The notes under the pieces are model-generated. The model did not search any database. It was not told the origin of the DNA and saw only the letters and a program-made list of their open reading frames with translations. 64,000 nt of DNA, taken from Sutterella sp. AM11-39 (lineage in GTDB: Bacteria > Pseudomonadota > Gammaproteobacteria > Burkholderiales > Burkholderiaceae_F). The position numbers and the translations under genes are program-made. This document shows, piece after piece, positions 63,944 through 64,000 of the stretch; position 1 is the stretch's first letter, and every line of letters starts with the position of its first letter. Location of the stretch: positions 204,175 to 268,174 of the forward strand of contig NZ_QRLV01000002.1 of the NCBI RefSeq assembly GCF_003472385.1. Reading direction: 5' to 3'.

Positions 63944-64000
63944 TTATTCGATGATCTTGGCAACGACGCCGGCGCCGACGGTGTGGCCGCCTTCACGAAT
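63944..64000 (-). CDS. tuf: Elongation factor Tu, C-terminal end
   Basis: The last 18 codons and stop of EF-Tu (IREGGHTVGAGVVAKIIE). This is the invariant C-terminus of domain 3, and tuf directly before rpsJ is the usual order (rpsL-rpsG-fusA-tuf-rpsJ). The rest lies outside the window. The 134-base gap to rpsJ holds the S10 promoter. Confidence 0.93.
   Translation of the reverse strand: MREGGHTVGAGVVAKIIE

Overview
The window looks like a chromosomal segment of a betaproteobacterium of order Burkholderiales, most plausibly family Sutterellaceae (gut Sutterella, Parasutterella or relatives). This is inferred from gene order and protein character, not from a database search. The supporting features are recA-recX followed by sucC, an mla operon with mlaA between mlaD and mlaC, hisE-HIT-tatABC, betaproteobacterial r-protein clusters, several Tat-exported proteins, and an anaerobic-type 2-oxoacid oxidoreductase. 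Most of the window is ordinary core genome, GC-rich and densely coding.

Layout. 1-3.5 kb (minus): the start of sucC, an NSS-family sodium symporter, recX and recA. 3.5-4.2 kb: an AT-rich spacer, then two lysine tRNAs with a clear promoter and terminator. 4.2-7.1 kb (plus): a LolA-like protein and an MMPL exporter. 7.2-14 kb (minus): tatCBA, a HIT protein, hisE, tRNA-Met and the complete Mla phospholipid transport set (mlaFEDACB). 14-15.9 kb (minus): a thioesterase, plsC and ruvX. 15.9-16.2 kb: a decayed IS200/IS605-type tnpB fragment with its right end. 16.3-25.6 kb: a YbaK-like deacylase, two tandem DUF2721 proteins, a histone-H1-like tailed protein, metC, recQ, sstT, a methyltransferase and a Tet-type MFS pump. 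25.6-31.3 kb (minus): a ybhGFSR-like ABC exporter operon ending in its TetR regulator. 31.4-36 kb (minus): a four-gene 2-oxoacid oxidoreductase (porG-porA-porB and a GltD-like flavoprotein fused to a PorD-type ferredoxin).

36-48.9 kb is the more accessory part. It holds a DUF3455 lipoprotein, a DUF1801-like protein with a basic tail, a Tat-exported DUF362 protein, and a Pat-type protein acyltransferase with an enoyl-CoA hydratase. It also holds a LysR-controlled set (cupin, aldo/keto reductase, a second DUF362 protein, a DUF6282 hydrolase), three of whose members carry twin-arginine-type N-termini. galE closes this region.

49-64 kb (minus) is the S10-spc-alpha ribosomal protein supercluster, from the 3' end of tuf through rpsJ to rplQ. 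It has three recognisable promoters and unusually structured spacers at rpsJ/rplC, rpsQ/rplN, secY/rpmJ and rpsD/rpoA. infA is not present at its usual place between secY and rpmJ.

The best candidates for something undescribed are the LysR-linked, apparently Tat-exported cassette at 42.9-47.7 kb, the orphan LolA/MMPL pair, the tnpB remnant that keeps its right-end hairpins, and the structured r-protein leaders.
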